A DNA stretch of 64,000 nucleotides from CAYPIE01 sp964410665 (GTDB lineage: Bacteria; Planctomycetota; Planctomycetia; Gemmatales; Gemmataceae), in assembly GCA_964410665.1 (NCBI GenBank), contig CAYPIE010000009.1:1-64000 (forward strand), written 5' to 3'. The notes beneath the pieces are model-generated. The model saw nothing but the letters and a program-made list of their open reading frames with translations, did no database searches and was not told the DNA's origin. The first letter of the stretch is position 1, and every line of letters starts with the position of its first letter. Both the position numbers and the translations under genes were made by a program. Below, piece after piece: positions 44,130-53,731 of this stretch.

Positions 44130-45741
44130 GAACCGCCCCGATCAAGGCGTTCGCGATGCGGAGGCCCTCGAAGAGCTGGTGGCCTTTCTCGACGAGGAAT
44201 TGGAAGAGCCGGCTCGGCAAGCGATGGCTGCCCAGATTAGTCTGGATCCGCGCATGCGCAACCAAGCCGAGGCCCTCAAGCGGGCTTGGGATCTGCTCGA
44301 CTACCTACCTCGGGCCGAGGCCTCGGCCGAGTTTACCGAGCGGACCCTGTCGCGTCTCGAGGTGGCGGTTCCTGATTTGCTAGCGACCGAGCCGGTGGCC
44401 TCCGGTCGATCGACGGGGGCTTCACAGCCTGTCGCGCTACCACCTCGGCAACGACGGTGGCTCCTGCTGCTGGGCTGGGTTAGCTTGCTTAGTTTGGCTA
44501 GCGGGCTCGGCTATCTGGCTGCCACTCGCTGGCCGTCCGAGCCGACTGATCCACGGGCCGTCCGCCCTGAGCACGCCTTAGCCGATGCGATCAACGACCT
44601 CCAGGTCATCGAACACTTGCCGCTCTATCAGTATCTGGATGATCTGACGTTTCTGCAGAAATTGAATGATGCGGGCCTACTCGCGACGATGTCCGCACGT
44701 CCCACCCGAATCTCTTCCGAGCAGCGGTCTCGTTATTTGCGGCAACAACTGGCTCGCTTTCAAACGCTGCCTGCGTCGCGTCAGGAACAGATTCGCACCC
44801 TTGATCGCCAGCTCCAAGCCACACCGTTTCCACGCCAACGCGAGTTACGTCGAACGCTCGAGCAGTTCGCTCAGTGGATGGAAGGGCTCTCCCAAGACGA
44901 ACGCGCGAGCATTTTACAAGCCAACCCGGCCCAACGTCTCGAACGGATCGAGCAGATTACCACCCAGCAGTGGGTGGCTAGCTTGCCACAGGCCCGACGA
45001 AGCCAGCTGCAACAGACTGCTCCAACGCAACGAGCAGCCTTAATGGAGCACTGGCGTGAGGAACAACGCTTATGGCAGCAAGAGTGGGACTGGGCCCGAG
45101 AGCATTGGGATGAGCTACGCAATCCACGTTTGCTGAGCCCATTTATGGCTCCCGCTTTTCAAAGACAGTTGAAAAAATTTATTCGTGATTACTTGCGGCC
45201 GCAACTGACGCACACCGAGCACAACTGGCTGCAGCAGGCGCAACAGAGTGCCCAAGCCGGCAATCACTTACGCTTGTTATGGGTGGTGGCGGAATTGGCC
45301 GAGCGGCATCCGATCCTACCCGGGCCTGCCAGGGGGCCAACCACCTATGACGAACTGCCCCAAGTGGTTCAAGCGCAGTTATTCGAGCAAGGGGAAGTCC
45401 CAGATCTCGAGCCGGCGGTCGGACGCTGGCCGGATTATGCGATCGCGGTGACCGATTGGTTGCGCCAGCAAGGGAAAGAGCCCGCAGTCCCGCTGGGGCC
45501 GTCACGTCCGGAGGAATTCGACCCAGCCATCCAAGTCGCGCTGCAAAGGCTCGAGCGCCAGCTGAGACGCGCGGGTGCTCACGATGCGCTGGCCAAGCTC
45601 CGAGACACACACGGCCGTTGGCCGGACTACCCGCGACTGGTGGGCGAGCTCGCGCGGCAGTACAATCAGCCGATCCCGCAGGTAATGCTGCCTGGGGCAC
45701 CCGAACGCTGGGACAAACTGCGGCTGCGTCACTCTCGCTGA
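44119..45741 (+). CDS. Membrane-anchored putative anti-sigma factor with large helical extracytoplasmic domain
   Basis: This 540-residue protein overlaps the end of the sigma gene. The cytoplasmic N-terminal ELVAFLDEELEEPARQAMAA and LDPRMRNQAEALKRAWDLLD match an anti-sigma domain without the zinc motif. A single membrane helix follows at about residues 110-135 (RRWLLLLGWVSLLSLASGL). Outside lie about 400 residues, rich in Gln, Arg, Glu and Trp and probably coiled or helical (LPASRQEQIRTLDRQL, LSQDERASILQANPAQRLER), which recalls the DUF3106-like pattern. GAGGGGG at 44106-44112 fits ATG 44119 better than ATG 44113. The external part may sense envelope stress. Confidence 0.72.
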   Translation: MKPENRPDQGVRDAEALEELVAFLDEELEEPARQAMAAQISLDPRMRNQAEALKRAWDLLDYLPRAEASAEFTERTLSRLEVAVPDLLATEPVASGRSTGASQPVALPPRQRRWLLLLGWVSLLSLASGLGYLAATRWPSEPTDPRAVRPEHALADAINDLQVIEHLPLYQYLDDLTFLQKLNDAGLLATMSARPTRISSEQRSRYLRQQLARFQTLPASRQEQIRTLDRQLQATPFPRQRELRRTLEQFAQWMEGLSQDERASILQANPAQRLERIEQITTQQWVASLPQARRSQLQQTAPTQRAALMEHWREEQRLWQQEWDWAREHWDELRNPRLLSPFMAPAFQRQLKKFIRDYLRPQLTHTEHNWLQQAQQSAQAGNHLRLLWVVAELAERHPILPGPARGPTTYDELPQVVQAQLFEQGEVPDLEPAVGRWPDYAIAVTDWLRQQGKEPAVPLGPSRPEEFDPAIQVALQRLERQLRRAGAHDALAKLRDTHGRWPDYPRLVGELARQYNQPIPQVMLPGAPERWDKLRLRHSR

Positions 45742-45772
45742 GTTTTGACGGTTCCTCTTGGGAAGACTCGCC

Positions 45773-46492
45773 ATGCAACTTCGGATTTTGTTGCGGTTAA
45801 GCTGTCTAGTCGCTGGGATTGCCTCGACCACTCCAGTCGTTGCGGACGAACCAACGCCGCTGACGTTGAACGACTTTCGCGGCTCGACCGGGACGTGGTT
45901 CTACGCCAAAGGGGCCATGCTCCATCCCGAGAATCCCCGCAAGCTCCTGGGTGAAGGAGAATCGGGGCCTGTGCTGGTGAACGGGAAGACCGGGCGGACG
46001 CGCGACTTGTACACCAAGGAGAGCTATCGGGATGTCACGGTGAAGTTCGACTTTATGTTGAGCCGACGCTCGAATTCGGGCGTTAAGTTCATGGGATTGT
46101 ATGAGATCCAGCTGTTTGACTCGGCGGGGAAGGCCAAACTGACGGGCAGTGACTGTGGCGGTATCTACCCTCGGGCGAAGCTCCGGCCTCGCTATCAGAC
46201 CATCGACGATGGCTTCCCTCCCAAAGTCAACGCGGCCAAACCCGCGGGAGAATGGCAGACCCTCGAAGCAACCTTCCGGGCACCACGCTTTGATAATGAT
46301 GGCAACAAGATGGAAAATGCCCGCATGGTCAAGGCGGTACTCAATGGCCAAGTGATCCACCAGGATGTCGAATTAAAGCATCCCACAGGCAGTAATTGGG
46401 TTCGCAAGGAAGTTCCGAAGGGGCCTCTGATGTTCCAGGGCGACCATGGACCCGTGGCTTTTCGCAACATCCAGGTGCAGCCGCTGCCCTGA
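45773..46492 (+). CDS. Secreted DUF1080 (3-keto-disaccharide hydrolase-type) protein
   Basis: This 239-residue protein has a signal peptide (MQLRILLRLSCLVAGIASTT ending VVADEP). The body is a jelly-roll DUF1080 domain with LTLNDFRG, YTKESYRDVTVKFDFMLSRR, NSGVKFMGLYEIQLFDS, GGIYPR and GPLMFQGDHGPVAFRNIQV. Members act on 3-keto-glycosides or bind glycans. It is 31 bases after the anti-sigma gene, so it may be in the same transcript. GGAAGA precedes the start. Confidence 0.88.
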   Translation: MQLRILLRLSCLVAGIASTTPVVADEPTPLTLNDFRGSTGTWFYAKGAMLHPENPRKLLGEGESGPVLVNGKTGRTRDLYTKESYRDVTVKFDFMLSRRSNSGVKFMGLYEIQLFDSAGKAKLTGSDCGGIYPRAKLRPRYQTIDDGFPPKVNAAKPAGEWQTLEATFRAPRFDNDGNKMENARMVKAVLNGQVIHQDVELKHPTGSNWVRKEVPKGPLMFQGDHGPVAFRNIQVQPLP

Positions 46493-46504
46493 GCTTGCGC
46501 AACC

Positions 46505-47602
46505 TTAGCGGTCGACCCGTGCCCCGCCCCCGCCCAGCAGCTTATCCACCTCACGCAGGGTGGCCATCGAGGTGTCTCCCGGGGTGGTCATGGCCAGGGC
46601 ACCATGGGCGGCCCCGTACTCCACTGCTTTCGCGGCATCCCCGGTCGTCAGAAAGCCGTAGATCAGGCCGGAGGCAAAGCTATCGCCGCCGCCGATCCGG
46701 TCGTAGATCTCCAAGCCCGGTCGGTCGCTGGCCTGGTAGAACGTCCCGTCGTACCAACCGATGGCACCCCAATCGTTGACGCTAGCGCTTTGGACCCGAC
46801 GCAGGGTCGTGGCCACGACTTTGAAGTTGGGGTATTCCTGCACCGCCCGTTCAATCATGCGGCGGAAGTTGCTTGCTTCGAGCTGGTCCAGTTTGGCATC
46901 GGTCCCGGGAACTTCGAGGCCTAAGCAGGCGGTGAAATCCTCCTCGTTGCCAAGCATGACATCCACCAGCGGCGCGAGCCTTCGGTTCACTTCCTGCGCT
47001 TTCGCCGGCCCGCCCAGCGCTTTCCACAGAGACGGTCGGTAGTTGAGGTCGTACGAGGTGACAACCCCATGACGCTGTGCAGCTCGTAAGGCTTCCTCGA
47101 CCACCAGCGGTGTGGTCTCTGACAGCGCTGCGAAGATACCGCCGGTATGAAACCAGCGGACGCCGCCACCGAAGATGGCATCCCAGTCACAATCGCCCGG
47201 CTTGAGTTGCGAAGCCGCGCTATGTCCGCGATCCGAGACGCCAATGGCGCCGCGGATGCCGAAGCCACGCTCGGTGAAGTTCAAGCCATTGCGCACCGCC
47301 CGCCCGATCCCGTCGAAGGACCGCCACTGCACAAAACGCATATCGACCCCACCCTGAAGGATCAGATCCTCGAGCAGGCGACCAACTTCGTTATCGACAA
47401 AGGCACTGACCAGGGCGGTTCGCAGGCCAAAGCAGCGACGCAGCCCACGAGCCACGTTATACTCACCTCCCCCTTCCCAGACACGGAAGTGCCGGGTGGT
47501 GCGTACACGACCATCGCCGGGGTCCAGCCGTAGCATGACCTCCCCCAGGGAAACCAAATCAAACTGACTTGACTCGGCGGCTTGTAGGGTTAGCGGGGCC
47601 AT
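46505..47602 (-). CDS. kdgK: PfkB-family sugar kinase, likely 2-keto-3-deoxygluconate kinase
   Basis: This 365-residue kinase has the PfkB N-terminal signature (SLGEVMLRLDPGDGR, EGGGEYNVARGLRR) and the C-terminal anion hole/catalytic GGGDSFASG (Asp307). It probably phosphorylates 2-keto-3-deoxy-gluconate, because KDPG aldolase is in the same operon. Start overlaps the end of the upstream isomerase gene by 13 bases; GGAGAGGG lies right before the ATG. Sugar specificity is inferred from context. Confidence 0.86.
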   Translation of the reverse strand: MAPLTLQAAESSQFDLVSLGEVMLRLDPGDGRVRTTRHFRVWEGGGEYNVARGLRRCFGLRTALVSAFVDNEVGRLLEDLILQGGVDMRFVQWRSFDGIGRAVRNGLNFTERGFGIRGAIGVSDRGHSAASQLKPGDCDWDAIFGGGVRWFHTGGIFAALSETTPLVVEEALRAAQRHGVVTSYDLNYRPSLWKALGGPAKAQEVNRRLAPLVDVMLGNEEDFTACLGLEVPGTDAKLDQLEASNFRRMIERAVQEYPNFKVVATTLRRVQSASVNDWGAIGWYDGTFYQASDRPGLEIYDRIGGGDSFASGLIYGFLTTGDAAKAVEYGAAHGALAMTTPGDTSMATLREVDKLLGGGGARVDR

Positions 47603-48423
47603 CCCTCTCCCTCCCCGACAAAGTGCCGAAAGGCCTGGATGGTACGGCCGGCCGCGGTGAGGCTATCCGGATCCGGGAACGCCTCGGCAGAGAGAAAGCC
47701 GGTGTAGCCAATCTCGCAGAGTGCGGCCACAATTGGCCGCACTTCCAAGTGGCCCATGCCGACTGCGCGGCGATTGGTATCGACAAAGTGCACATGGCCG
47801 AGACGATCCCCAGCACTGCGGATGGCGGTGGGGATGTCTGCCTCCTCGATGTTCATGTGGAATAAGTCCGCGAGTAGTTTCACATTGCGGGTGGTCAAAC
47901 CATCCAGCAAGGTGAGCGCCTGGTCGACCCGGTTGAGCAAGCGACACTCATAGCGATTGAGCGGTTCGTATAGTAGCGGCTGGCCGACCTGCTCCGCCGC
48001 CTGTCCGAGTTCCTCCAGGGCCTCTGCGAGGTGGCTCCGCGCCTGCTCGACGCTGACCCCATCGCCGGGGTTGCCTTGCATTGAGCCGATGATTGCCGGG
48101 GCCTGGAGCTGGCCGGCTCGCTCGACGAGTCCCTTGGCAAAGTCGATGGCTTGGCGTCGCTGGCTGGCATCGGGCAGGGCGAAATGCAACTGCTGACAGA
48201 CCCAACCGCCCCCCGTGCCCATGGCCGCCAGACGTAGACCGTGCGTGTCGAGCTCGGTTTTCACCGCAGCAACGTCGACAGCCTCGGCCGACGGGGGGAA
48301 AAGCTCAACGGCATCGAAACCTAGTTTGGCAGCCTGCGCACACGCTTCAGCGAAGTTGGTGTGGAATACAAATGGCCCACGCCGGGCTTGTTCGACCAGG
48401 CAAACAGTGACACTCGAATGCAC
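47590..48423 (-). CDS. Sugar phosphate isomerase/epimerase (TIM barrel, AP-endonuclease 2 type)
   Basis: This 277-residue xylose-isomerase-like TIM-barrel protein. Metal ligand strands can be seen: FDAVELFPPS, LLYEPLNRYECRLLN (Glu), KLLADLFHMNIEEAD (Asp, His) and GHVHFVDTNRRAVGMGH. Similar proteins act as hydroxypyruvate isomerases or as keto-sugar 3-epimerases. Start is GTG 48423 with AAGGAG 5 bases upstream. It lies between KDPG aldolase and KDG kinase, so it probably interconverts sugar acids or keto-sugars in the same pathway. Confidence 0.85.
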   Translation of the reverse strand: MHSSVTVCLVEQARRGPFVFHTNFAEACAQAAKLGFDAVELFPPSAEAVDVAAVKTELDTHGLRLAAMGTGGGWVCQQLHFALPDASQRRQAIDFAKGLVERAGQLQAPAIIGSMQGNPGDGVSVEQARSHLAEALEELGQAAEQVGQPLLYEPLNRYECRLLNRVDQALTLLDGLTTRNVKLLADLFHMNIEEADIPTAIRSAGDRLGHVHFVDTNRRAVGMGHLEVRPIVAALCEIGYTGFLSAEAFPDPDSLTAAGRTIQAFRHFVGEGEGWPR

Positions 48424-48472
48424 ACGATTCTCCTTGGGGTGCGTTGGGTGGAGCGATCACCTTGGGGTGCGG

Positions 48473-49129
48473 CTATTTGGCTTGGCGGGCGTGGTGTAAA
48501 GCGTCGACAAATTGCTCCGCCAGTTGAGTCAGTCCCGACCAGTCACGCGAACGGAGCAGATCCTTCCGGACCAGCGCGGAGCCCACCCCGAGGGCTGCCG
48601 CGCCGGCGTCGACCCAGTCTTTCACCGTCTCCAGGTTGACCCCACCCGTCGGAGTGAGTTTTACCTGGGGGAACGGGCCCCGCAGGTCTTTGAAATACGC
48701 GGGGCCAAACTGATTGGCTGGGAAGATCTTGACCAGATCGGCTCCCAGCGACCAGGCTTGAATCACCTCAGTAGGCGTCAACGCTCCCGGAACCACTGCA
48801 CGGCCATAGCGATGGGTGGCGGTGATCACCTCGGGAATCAGCGCTGGACAGAAGACAAAGGCTGCGCCGGCATGAATTGCACTCACCGCGGTCGGGGCAT
48901 CGAGGACGGTGCCAACCCCGACAAGCCCTCGGTCCCCGAGCTGATCGGCGACTTGCTCGATGGCGTGCAGGGCTCCCGGGGTGGTCATGGCGATTTCCCA
49001 GGCAAGAACCCCACCAGCGTGTAAGGCCTGGCAAACCTCGACCGCTTGGCGGGCCGAATCGGCGCGGATCACCGCGATCAGCCCGGCGGCCTCGATGCGG
49101 CGAACGGTGTCGCTGCGGTCAAGTGTCAT
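48473..49129 (-). CDS. eda: KDPG/KHG aldolase
   Basis: This 218-residue class I aldolase splits 2-keto-3-deoxy-6-phosphogluconate (or the galactonate epimer) to pyruvate and glyceraldehyde-3-phosphate. The catalytic Glu45 lies in WEIAMTTPGA and the Schiff-base Lys134 in DLVKIFPANQFG. GVGTVLDAPTA and PTGGVNLETVKDWVDAGAAA are family marks. ATG 49129 overlaps the stop of the dehydrogenase gene as ATGA. Confidence 0.93.
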   Translation of the reverse strand: MTLDRSDTVRRIEAAGLIAVIRADSARQAVEVCQALHAGGVLAWEIAMTTPGALHAIEQVADQLGDRGLVGVGTVLDAPTAVSAIHAGAAFVFCPALIPEVITATHRYGRAVVPGALTPTEVIQAWSLGADLVKIFPANQFGPAYFKDLRGPFPQVKLTPTGGVNLETVKDWVDAGAAALGVGSALVRKDLLRSRDWSGLTQLAEQFVDALHHARQAK

Positions 49130-50148
49130 GATGCCAGCTCCACGACCGCCTTGATGACCCCGGTCTCGGGTTGGATCAGTCGATCGAATTGTTCGATCAA
49201 AACCTCAAAAGGTGTTCGGTGCGAGATCCATTTCTGCGTATCGATCTTGCCATCCTCGATCAGGCGAATGATGCGGATAAAATCGACCGACGGGGCATTC
49301 CGCGAGCAGTACAGCGTCCCCTCAGGCTTATGAAACATGGCATGCCGGAAGGACACCGCTTCGGTGGTGATTCCCAGATAGACCAACCGCCCGCCGTGGC
49401 CAACATAGCCGAAGGCGGCACTCATCGACTTCGGACTGCCGGTCGCATCAATCACCACATCGGGCATATGGCCATCGGTAAGGTCGCGAAGATCCTGCTC
49501 GAGGTGGTCGGATGGTTGAAGAATATGCTCGACGTTCATCTGGTCGCGGCAGAAGGCGAGTCGGGTTGCGTTCAGGTCAAGCATGATGACCTTGGCTCCC
49601 ACCAACTTGACGAACTCTAAAGTGGCCAGTCCAATTGGCCCAGCTCCGATGATCAGACAAGTGTCATCGGCCCGTAAGCCGCAGCGGTCAACGGCGTGGC
49701 AACCGATGGCCAGGGTTTCGACCAGGGCGAGTTGCTCGAGACTGAGTTGTTTAGAGAGGTGCAACTTGCGGGCGGGGACGATGAAGCGTGGTCGCAAGCC
49801 ACCGTCGACATGCACGCCAAGGGTTTGATGGTTTTCGCAGCAGTTGGTGCGGCCTCGCGTGCACACAGGACAGGTTTGGCAGTTGATATAGGGCTCGACC
49901 GCACATCGGTCGCCAGGTTTGACATTGTGCACCTCGGCGCCGACGGCCAGCACCTCGACCCCGAGCTCATGGCCCGGGATCCGTGGGTAGCTGAAAAACG
50001 GCATTTTGCCCAGATAGCCGCTGATATCGGTGCCACAGATGCCGACGCGATGCACTTGCACCAGCGCCTCTCCAGGCGCCAGGGCAGGGGGCTCATCGAC
50101 GTCGATCATGCGGAACTGTCGTGGGGCTTCTAAGGAGAGGGCTTTCAT
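49126..50148 (-). CDS. Zinc-binding alcohol dehydrogenase family protein
   Basis: This 340-residue MDR-type dehydrogenase uses NAD(P) and zinc. Catalytic zinc ligands Cys38 (GICGTD), His60-Glu61 (GHELGVEV) are present; the structural zinc cysteines are 90, 93, 96 and 104. The Rossmann motif is IIGAGPIGLATLEFVKLVGA. It resembles L-galactonate/sorbitol dehydrogenase-like enzymes. First gene of a four-gene operon (dehydrogenase, aldolase, isomerase, kinase), which suggests oxidation of a sugar acid or polyol feeding the KDPG route. Confidence 0.88.
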   Translation of the reverse strand: MKALSLEAPRQFRMIDVDEPPALAPGEALVQVHRVGICGTDISGYLGKMPFFSYPRIPGHELGVEVLAVGAEVHNVKPGDRCAVEPYINCQTCPVCTRGRTNCCENHQTLGVHVDGGLRPRFIVPARKLHLSKQLSLEQLALVETLAIGCHAVDRCGLRADDTCLIIGAGPIGLATLEFVKLVGAKVIMLDLNATRLAFCRDQMNVEHILQPSDHLEQDLRDLTDGHMPDVVIDATGSPKSMSAAFGYVGHGGRLVYLGITTEAVSFRHAMFHKPEGTLYCSRNAPSVDFIRIIRLIEDGKIDTQKWISHRTPFEVLIEQFDRLIQPETGVIKAVVELAS

Positions 50149-50398
50149 GGCGTAGGGTCTCCGGGGGCCAGGCTGGCGATGCGGCCGAGTATACCATGCC
50201 TGGACCGGAGAGCCAGCGCCTGGGTAGCGCTGTAGTCAGCTCACATGATGGATCATCGACGCGGCTATGCGTTTGCGGGTGACCCGGTCGGGACGGTTCC
50301 AGTAGCCGACCGTCCGGGCGTGCGATTGGACCCAGAGGCATCCCTCCTGGCCGGTTGGTACCTCCTTGATGTCGACGTTGTGGGGAGGGGAATCCCGC

Positions 50399-53300
50399 TC
50401 ACACCCCGGCCGTGTCGTCACGGCCGGGACCGATGCCAAAGCCTTTCGCCATCGATTGATACATTACCGGGCTCAAGATCAACACCAGCACGGTGGCGAA
50501 GACCAGGCCGAAGGAGATACTGACTGCCATCGGCACCAGCATTTGAGCTTGAGCCGAGGTTTCCAGCATCATCGGCAATAGCCCGGCCACCGTGGTCATG
50601 GTGGTAAGTAATACCGGACGGAAACGTTGCCGGCCTGCTTCACGGAGGGCTTGCTCCAAGGGGTAGCCCTCTTTTTGCCGCTGGTTGATAAAGTCCACCA
50701 GAACGATGGAGTCGTTGACGACAATACCAGCCAGCCCGACCAGCCCAAACATGCTGAAAAAGGTCACTGGCAGGCCCATCAACCAGTGTCCGACGATCGC
50801 TCCGACCATGCCAAACGGGATCAGACCCAGAATAATCAGCGGCTGTAAATAGCTGCGAAATTCCAGGGTAAGCAACGCATACATGGCTAAAACGGCCACC
50901 GCAAAGCCGAAGCCCAAGCTGGCCATCGACTCCCGGGTCCGTTCCTGTTGCCCTTCCCAGAGAATGCTGATACCAGGATATTTTTGGTAGACGATCGGAA
51001 AGAAGTTCATTTCGAGATCGTTGACAATATCGCGCGCATTGCCTTGCTGCTCTTCCAGATCGGCGGTGACGGACATTGCACGCTGCTGTTCGCGTCGTTC
51101 CAATTCGGTGTAGCCGCGCACAAAGGTGACATCGGCTAGCTCACGAATGGGGATTTCGCCGTCCGGGGTGCGGACGCGAATTTCCTCAAATTTGGACAGC
51201 GTCTGGCGTTCGTCCGCGGGGTAGCGTACCATCAGTTTGACCTCGTGGCGGCCACGCTGCAAGCGCATGACTTCTTCGCCAAAGTAGGCCGCACGAATCG
51301 TCCGGGCTAATTGTTCTTGTTGAACGCCGAGTGCTTCGGCTCGAGGCTTGACCTTGATGCGCATCTCCCACTTACCGGGTTGGGGTTCACTGCGGACATC
51401 ACGGACTCCTTGGTAGCTTGCCAGTTTGGCTTTGATCGCCTCGACCGCTTGCTGGACCGTCTCCTCCTCCTTGCCCAGAACTTTCATCTCGAAGATGTTC
51501 CCCGCCGGACCGACATCTTGGCTGGCAAAGATCAATTCGGTTGTGCCAGGGAGTTCCCCCGCTTCCTGCCGCCAGGTTTCGATGAGCTGTTCGCTACTGA
51601 CGCTACGTGCTTCGGTCGGTGTGAGTTGCACCGTCACTTGGCCGGCATGTCCCCCCAACACATTGTGGGCCACCATGTTTCCGCCAGTAGCCATCAAGCC
51701 CACCTCGCGATGGATGACCCGCAGGACCGGCTCGCCGTCGCGTTCTTGGATCTGTTCAGCGATTTGTTGGATGGTCTTGGCGAGGTGTGCGGTGGCCCGG
51801 CTCGCATCACTGAGGAATGGCTGGGTTGGGTCGCTTTCGCTTCGGGCCGTGCGCTGGATCTGTGCGGGAGTCCCTTGAGGGAAAAGGACCTGGGCCTTGA
51901 TAATCTCCGAATCAAGCTTCGGGAACAACACCAGTGGGGTGACTCCTCCGCCAACCAACCCAACGCAACAGAAAATCATGGCCGCGCTAGCCGAGGCGTA
52001 AACGATCCGGGGGTTGGCCAGCGAAAAGCTGATCCATGGCGAATACAAATATTGGATAAACGCATGGAGGCCCGCTTGGCAGATGCGTTGACCGTTGCGA
52101 AACAGCGAGGCAATGCCTTCCATGAGCAGCAGGGGAAAGCTAACGATCCACAAGACCAGCAACAGCGGGAAACCCAAAGGCCAGGCCAACCAGCGTGGCC
52201 AGCGGGTGATCTGCTGCCGCCAGAGCATCTCCCAGTGCTGATGGATTTGCCCAGGAGAACGCCGCCCTTCATGGGCCAAGTGGGCGGGGAGCATCAAAGA
52301 CGATTCCAACAGGGACAACAGCAGCATGGCGATCATCGCTACTGGGATAATGGCGACAAACTTGCCCATAACGCCGGTGACAAACAGCATCGGAGCGAAG
52401 GCAATCACCGTGGTCAGCACCGAGACACACACCGACGGGACGACCTCAATGGTGCCTTCAATCGCCGCTTGGATTGAGGACTTGCCCATTTGTCGATGTC
52501 GATATACATTCTCACCAATGACAATGGCGTCATCGACCACAATGCCGATGCCCATGATAAAGGCAAACATCGAGAGCATATTCAGGGTGCCCCCGGCTTG
52601 CCACATCACCGCGCAACCGCCCAGGATCGAGATTGGGATGCCCAGGGCCACCCAGAAGGCAAGCCGCAAATCGAGAAAGAGCCCCAAGACAATAAAGACC
52701 AAACACAGCCCAAGTATGCTGTTTTCGCGAAGGATACGCAGGCGATCGAGAACAATCTTCCCTTCGTTGCCCCAAATGAGCAGGTGATAACCTTGGGGCA
52801 TGGTCCGCTGCCGCACATAGTCTTGGACTTCGGCGGCGATGTGGAGCAAATCTTCGCGGTTGGTCTTCCGCACCGTCATGACCAAGCCCGGCTGGCCATC
52901 GACAAGTGACTGATAGTCCGACTCGACGAAGCCATCGCGGACGGTAGCCAAATCATGCACGCGCAGGACCACCCCCCGGCGGTCGGTCAGGATGGGTAGT
53001 TGGCCGATGCCTTCGCCGGTCAGTTGCTTATTGGTGCCGCGTAGGAGATATTCGGCTGCCCGGCCACGCAAATTCCCCGCGGGCACTTCGCTGTTCGCTT
53101 GGCGGATCCGGTCCGCGACCTCATGGAGGCTGAGGCCATATTTTCGCAGATCGGTTTCCCGGACCTCCACATCGATTTGGTACTCGGGCGCTTGGAGATC
53201 GATTTGGGAGACCGAAGGCAGAAACAACAATTCATCCCGGAGCTGTTCGCTGAGCTCACGTAGTTCGCGGTTGTTCTGGGCATTGCTGGGCTTGTTGCTG

Positions 53301-53728
53301 AACACCGCGACGCGAATCACCGGAGTGCGTAGGGTAAGTTGGCGGATGGTGGGTTGCTCGGCGAATTCGGGAAAACCGGGGATGCTATCCACCGCCGAGC
53401 GAATCTCATTGATCACCTTCTGAACGTCGGCTTCCACCTGCAACTCGGCGGTTACCGAACCGGTACCTTCCTTGGCGATGGCCCTCAGCTTCTTGATCCC
53501 GTCAATGGCGTAAATCGCTTCCTCGATTTTCAAGCAGATGCCATCCTCGACCTCGCGGGGGCTCGCCCCAGGATAATCGACGGTGACGGTGACGATTTCC
53601 AGCGCGAAATTTGGAAACACCTCACGCCGCAGCGATAGAAGGGCAAACATGCCCAGGACCAAGATGCTGATCATGGCCACGTTCATCGTCGGTGCGTTGG
53701 CGACGCTCCAGCGGATGATCCGATGCAT
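50399..53728 (-). CDS. RND efflux transporter permease (AcrB/HAE1-like)
   Basis: This 1109-residue proton-driven efflux pump subunit has the 12-helix RND layout with two large periplasmic loops. Helix 4 contains GIVVDDAIVIGENVYRHRQM with the proton-relay Asp pair, and helix 10 has GIVVNDSIVLVDFINQRQ. There is an insertion of about 85 residues between the two halves (WEMLWRQQITRWPRWLAWPL then a further hydrophobic stretch LLVLWIVSFPLLLMEG), more than typical AcrB. The adaptor stop is followed by GCG and then this ATG, so the two are co-translated. The substrate is unknown, possibly a drug, metal-free compound or lipid. The 3' end folds into a hairpin. Confidence 0.95.
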   Translation of the reverse strand: MHRIIRWSVANAPTMNVAMISILVLGMFALLSLRREVFPNFALEIVTVTVDYPGASPREVEDGICLKIEEAIYAIDGIKKLRAIAKEGTGSVTAELQVEADVQKVINEIRSAVDSIPGFPEFAEQPTIRQLTLRTPVIRVAVFSNKPSNAQNNRELRELSEQLRDELLFLPSVSQIDLQAPEYQIDVEVRETDLRKYGLSLHEVADRIRQANSEVPAGNLRGRAAEYLLRGTNKQLTGEGIGQLPILTDRRGVVLRVHDLATVRDGFVESDYQSLVDGQPGLVMTVRKTNREDLLHIAAEVQDYVRQRTMPQGYHLLIWGNEGKIVLDRLRILRENSILGLCLVFIVLGLFLDLRLAFWVALGIPISILGGCAVMWQAGGTLNMLSMFAFIMGIGIVVDDAIVIGENVYRHRQMGKSSIQAAIEGTIEVVPSVCVSVLTTVIAFAPMLFVTGVMGKFVAIIPVAMIAMLLLSLLESSLMLPAHLAHEGRRSPGQIHQHWEMLWRQQITRWPRWLAWPLGFPLLLVLWIVSFPLLLMEGIASLFRNGQRICQAGLHAFIQYLYSPWISFSLANPRIVYASASAAMIFCCVGLVGGGVTPLVLFPKLDSEIIKAQVLFPQGTPAQIQRTARSESDPTQPFLSDASRATAHLAKTIQQIAEQIQERDGEPVLRVIHREVGLMATGGNMVAHNVLGGHAGQVTVQLTPTEARSVSSEQLIETWRQEAGELPGTTELIFASQDVGPAGNIFEMKVLGKEEETVQQAVEAIKAKLASYQGVRDVRSEPQPGKWEMRIKVKPRAEALGVQQEQLARTIRAAYFGEEVMRLQRGRHEVKLMVRYPADERQTLSKFEEIRVRTPDGEIPIRELADVTFVRGYTELERREQQRAMSVTADLEEQQGNARDIVNDLEMNFFPIVYQKYPGISILWEGQQERTRESMASLGFGFAVAVLAMYALLTLEFRSYLQPLIILGLIPFGMVGAIVGHWLMGLPVTFFSMFGLVGLAGIVVNDSIVLVDFINQRQKEGYPLEQALREAGRQRFRPVLLTTMTTVAGLLPMMLETSAQAQMLVPMAVSISFGLVFATVLVLILSPVMYQSMAKGFGIGPGRDDTAGV
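50405..50428. other. GC-rich hairpin at the 3' end of the RND permease gene
   Basis: Perfect 10-bp arms CCCGGCCGTG (50405-50414) and CACGGCCGGG (50419-50428) with loop TCGT. It lies inside the last coding codons, six bases before the stop. It has no T-run, so a Rho-assisted or stability role is more likely than intrinsic termination. Confidence 0.5.
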
Positions 53729-53731
53729 CGC

